Shown here piece after piece: positions 62,811 through 64,000 of a stretch of 64,000 nt of DNA (position 1 is its first letter; each line of letters opens with the position of its first letter). Source of the stretch: Comamonadaceae bacterium (GTDB lineage Bacteria; Pseudomonadota; Gammaproteobacteria; Burkholderiales; Burkholderiaceae_C); assembly GCA_947478725.1 (NCBI GenBank), contig CANJWZ010000016.1:1-64000 (forward strand), in the 5' to 3' direction. A program made the translations under genes and the position numbers. The notes under the pieces were generated by a model. The model saw nothing but the letters and a program-made list of their open reading frames with translations. It made no database searches and was not told the origin of the DNA.

Positions 62811-64000
62811 ATGAGTCCTAACAACACTTTTGGCGAAACATTTGATGTGGTGGTGGTCGGTGGTGGCCCCGCAGGTGCAACTGCAGCGCATGAGTTAGCC
62901 CAGCGTGGGCGGTCTGTGTTGCTGCTGGACCGTGCAGGTCGCGTCAAGCCCTGCGGCGGCGCGATTCCGCCGCGCCTGATCAAAGACTTTGCCATCCCAG
63001 ACAAGCTGCTGGTGGCCCGCGCCACATCGGCACGCATGGTGTCGCCCAGCAACAACAAGGTGGACATCCCCATCGACAACGGCTTTGTCGGCATGGTCAA
63101 CCGGGAAGAGTTTGACGAATGGCTGCGCGAGCGCGCTGCCGACAGTGGTGCAGTGCGCCGCATTGGCACGTTTGAGCGCATTGAACGCGACCCCGACGGC
63201 ATGGCGGTGGTGCATTTTGAAGCCCGTGACCATGCGCAAAAATCCGGTGCCAAGGCGGGTGTTTATGCGGCACGGGTGCGCGCCCGAAGCATCATCGGCG
63301 CAGACGGTGCGCGGTCTGAAGTCGCCCGCCAAACCGTGCCCGGTGCAAGCCACCCCAAATGCGTTTTTGCTTATCACGAAATCGTGCGCGCCCCCGAGGT
63401 CAAACCGGCCGGCTATAGCGATTCGCGTTGCGATGTTTATTACCAGGGCAAGCTGTCGCCTGATTTCTACGGCTGGGTGTTCCCGCACGGCGACACGCTG
63501 AGCATTGGCACAGGCAGCGCTGACAAAGGCTTTTCATTGCGCGGTGCAGTCGGTCAGCTGCGCCAGATTTCCGGTTTGGAAAACGCCGAAGTCTTGCGTC
63601 GTGAAGGCGCGCCGCTGCCCATGAAGCCCCTCAAGCGCTGGGACAACGGCCGTGATGTGGTGCTTGCAGGCGATGCCGCAGGTGTGGTCGCACCGGCATC
63701 GGGCGAAGGCATTTACTACGGCATGTACGGCGGCCAGCTGGCAGCGCAGTCGGTGCATGAACTGCTGGAGACCGGTGATGTGAGCGTCTTGAAGCTGGCG
63801 CGTAAACGCTTCATGAAAGAGCACGGCCTGGTGTTCGGCGTTTTGGGCATCATGCAGTGGTTCTGGTACGGCAGTGAAAAACGCCGCGAGCGCTTCGTCA
63901 AGATCTGCGAAGACCGCGACGTGCAGCAACTGACTTTTGAGTCTTACATGAACAAAAAACTGGTGCGCAAAAAACCCATGGCCCATGTGCGTATTTTCAT
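62811..64000 (+). CDS. bchP: Geranylgeranyl reductase, 3' end cut by the window
   Basis: 396 codons from ATG 62811 to the edge, without a stop. FAD fold DVVVVGGGPAGATAAHELAQ, then RVKPCGGAIPPRLIKDF and VVLAGDAAGVVAPASGEGIYY, the BchP/ChlP marks. Reduces the geranylgeranyl tail to phytyl. Family length is about 390-410, so only a few residues are missing. GGTG ahead of the ATG (AAAAGGTGAACAAC) is the ribosome site. Confidence 0.95.
   Translation, partial: MSPNNTFGETFDVVVVGGGPAGATAAHELAQRGRSVLLLDRAGRVKPCGGAIPPRLIKDFAIPDKLLVARATSARMVSPSNNKVDIPIDNGFVGMVNREEFDEWLRERAADSGAVRRIGTFERIERDPDGMAVVHFEARDHAQKSGAKAGVYAARVRARSIIGADGARSEVARQTVPGASHPKCVFAYHEIVRAPEVKPAGYSDSRCDVYYQGKLSPDFYGWVFPHGDTLSIGTGSADKGFSLRGAVGQLRQISGLENAEVLRREGAPLPMKPLKRWDNGRDVVLAGDAAGVVAPASGEGIYYGMYGGQLAAQSVHELLETGDVSVLKLARKRFMKEHGLVFGVLGIMQWFWYGSEKRRERFVKICEDRDVQQLTFESYMNKKLVRKKPMAHVRIF

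Overview
The window reads as chromosome of a purple phototrophic betaproteobacterium of the Comamonadaceae, most like a Rhodoferax relative (inference). The basis is a betaproteobacterial rRNA leader, a large photosynthesis gene cluster with the oxygen-dependent cyclase AcsF and a HiPIP gene, a Bug-type solute receptor, an IorAB oxidoreductase, and two families of short intergenic repeats of a kind common in Comamonadaceae.

Layout. 1-0.7 kb: 5' end of a 16S rRNA gene (minus strand) with its leader and two tandem promoters. 0.7-12 kb: iorAB, an ABC-F ATPase (uup), a scar of truncated genes, an Asp/Glu-racemase-type protein with an amidase, a HiPIP that looks like a tethered lipoprotein, and a large TPR-CHAT protein. 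12-28.5 kb: housekeeping genes, namely a Bug receptor, SemiSWEET, dacB, tsaB-rimI with a UDG-like gene, pyrF, two EamA exporters, uvrA, ssb, a two-part outer-membrane barrel, mnmA-hprK-ptsN and hpf. 28.5-40 kb: corA with a possible terminating leader RNA, a broken mtnN, fadD, a three-gene pnt transhydrogenase flanked by copies of a ~100-bp repeat, mmsA with a divergent LysR regulator, a Nudix hydrolase and a CitE-like lyase.

40.1-64 kb is photosynthesis. One leftward block of 15 tightly packed genes runs from bchF at 57.4 kb to a 54-residue membrane protein at 40.2 kb: bchF-bchN-bchB-bchH-bchL-bchM-lhaA-puhA-puhB-puhC-acsF-puhE-crtI-crtB-small ORF. Together these make Mg-protoporphyrin, its methyl ester, the isocyclic ring and chlorophyllide, supply reaction-centre H subunit and assembly factors, and start carotenoid synthesis. 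To the right lie the regulators: a cobalamin-binding AerR/PpaA-type gene, a canonical ppsR, a convergent second ppsR-like gene with an altered DNA-binding end, then bchG and bchP (cut by the window end). TGT-N12-ACA type PpsR/CrtJ sites overlie the bchF and bchG promoters. pufBALMC, bchCXYZ, bchID, and crtC/D/E/F are not in the window.

The most notable observations are the tethered HiPIP, the divergent PpsR pair, the apparently leaderless bchG promoter covered by two perfect PpsR palindromes spaced 8 bp apart, and a dispersed palindromic repeat that appears to have become coding sequence inside uup and probably in the UDG-like gene.
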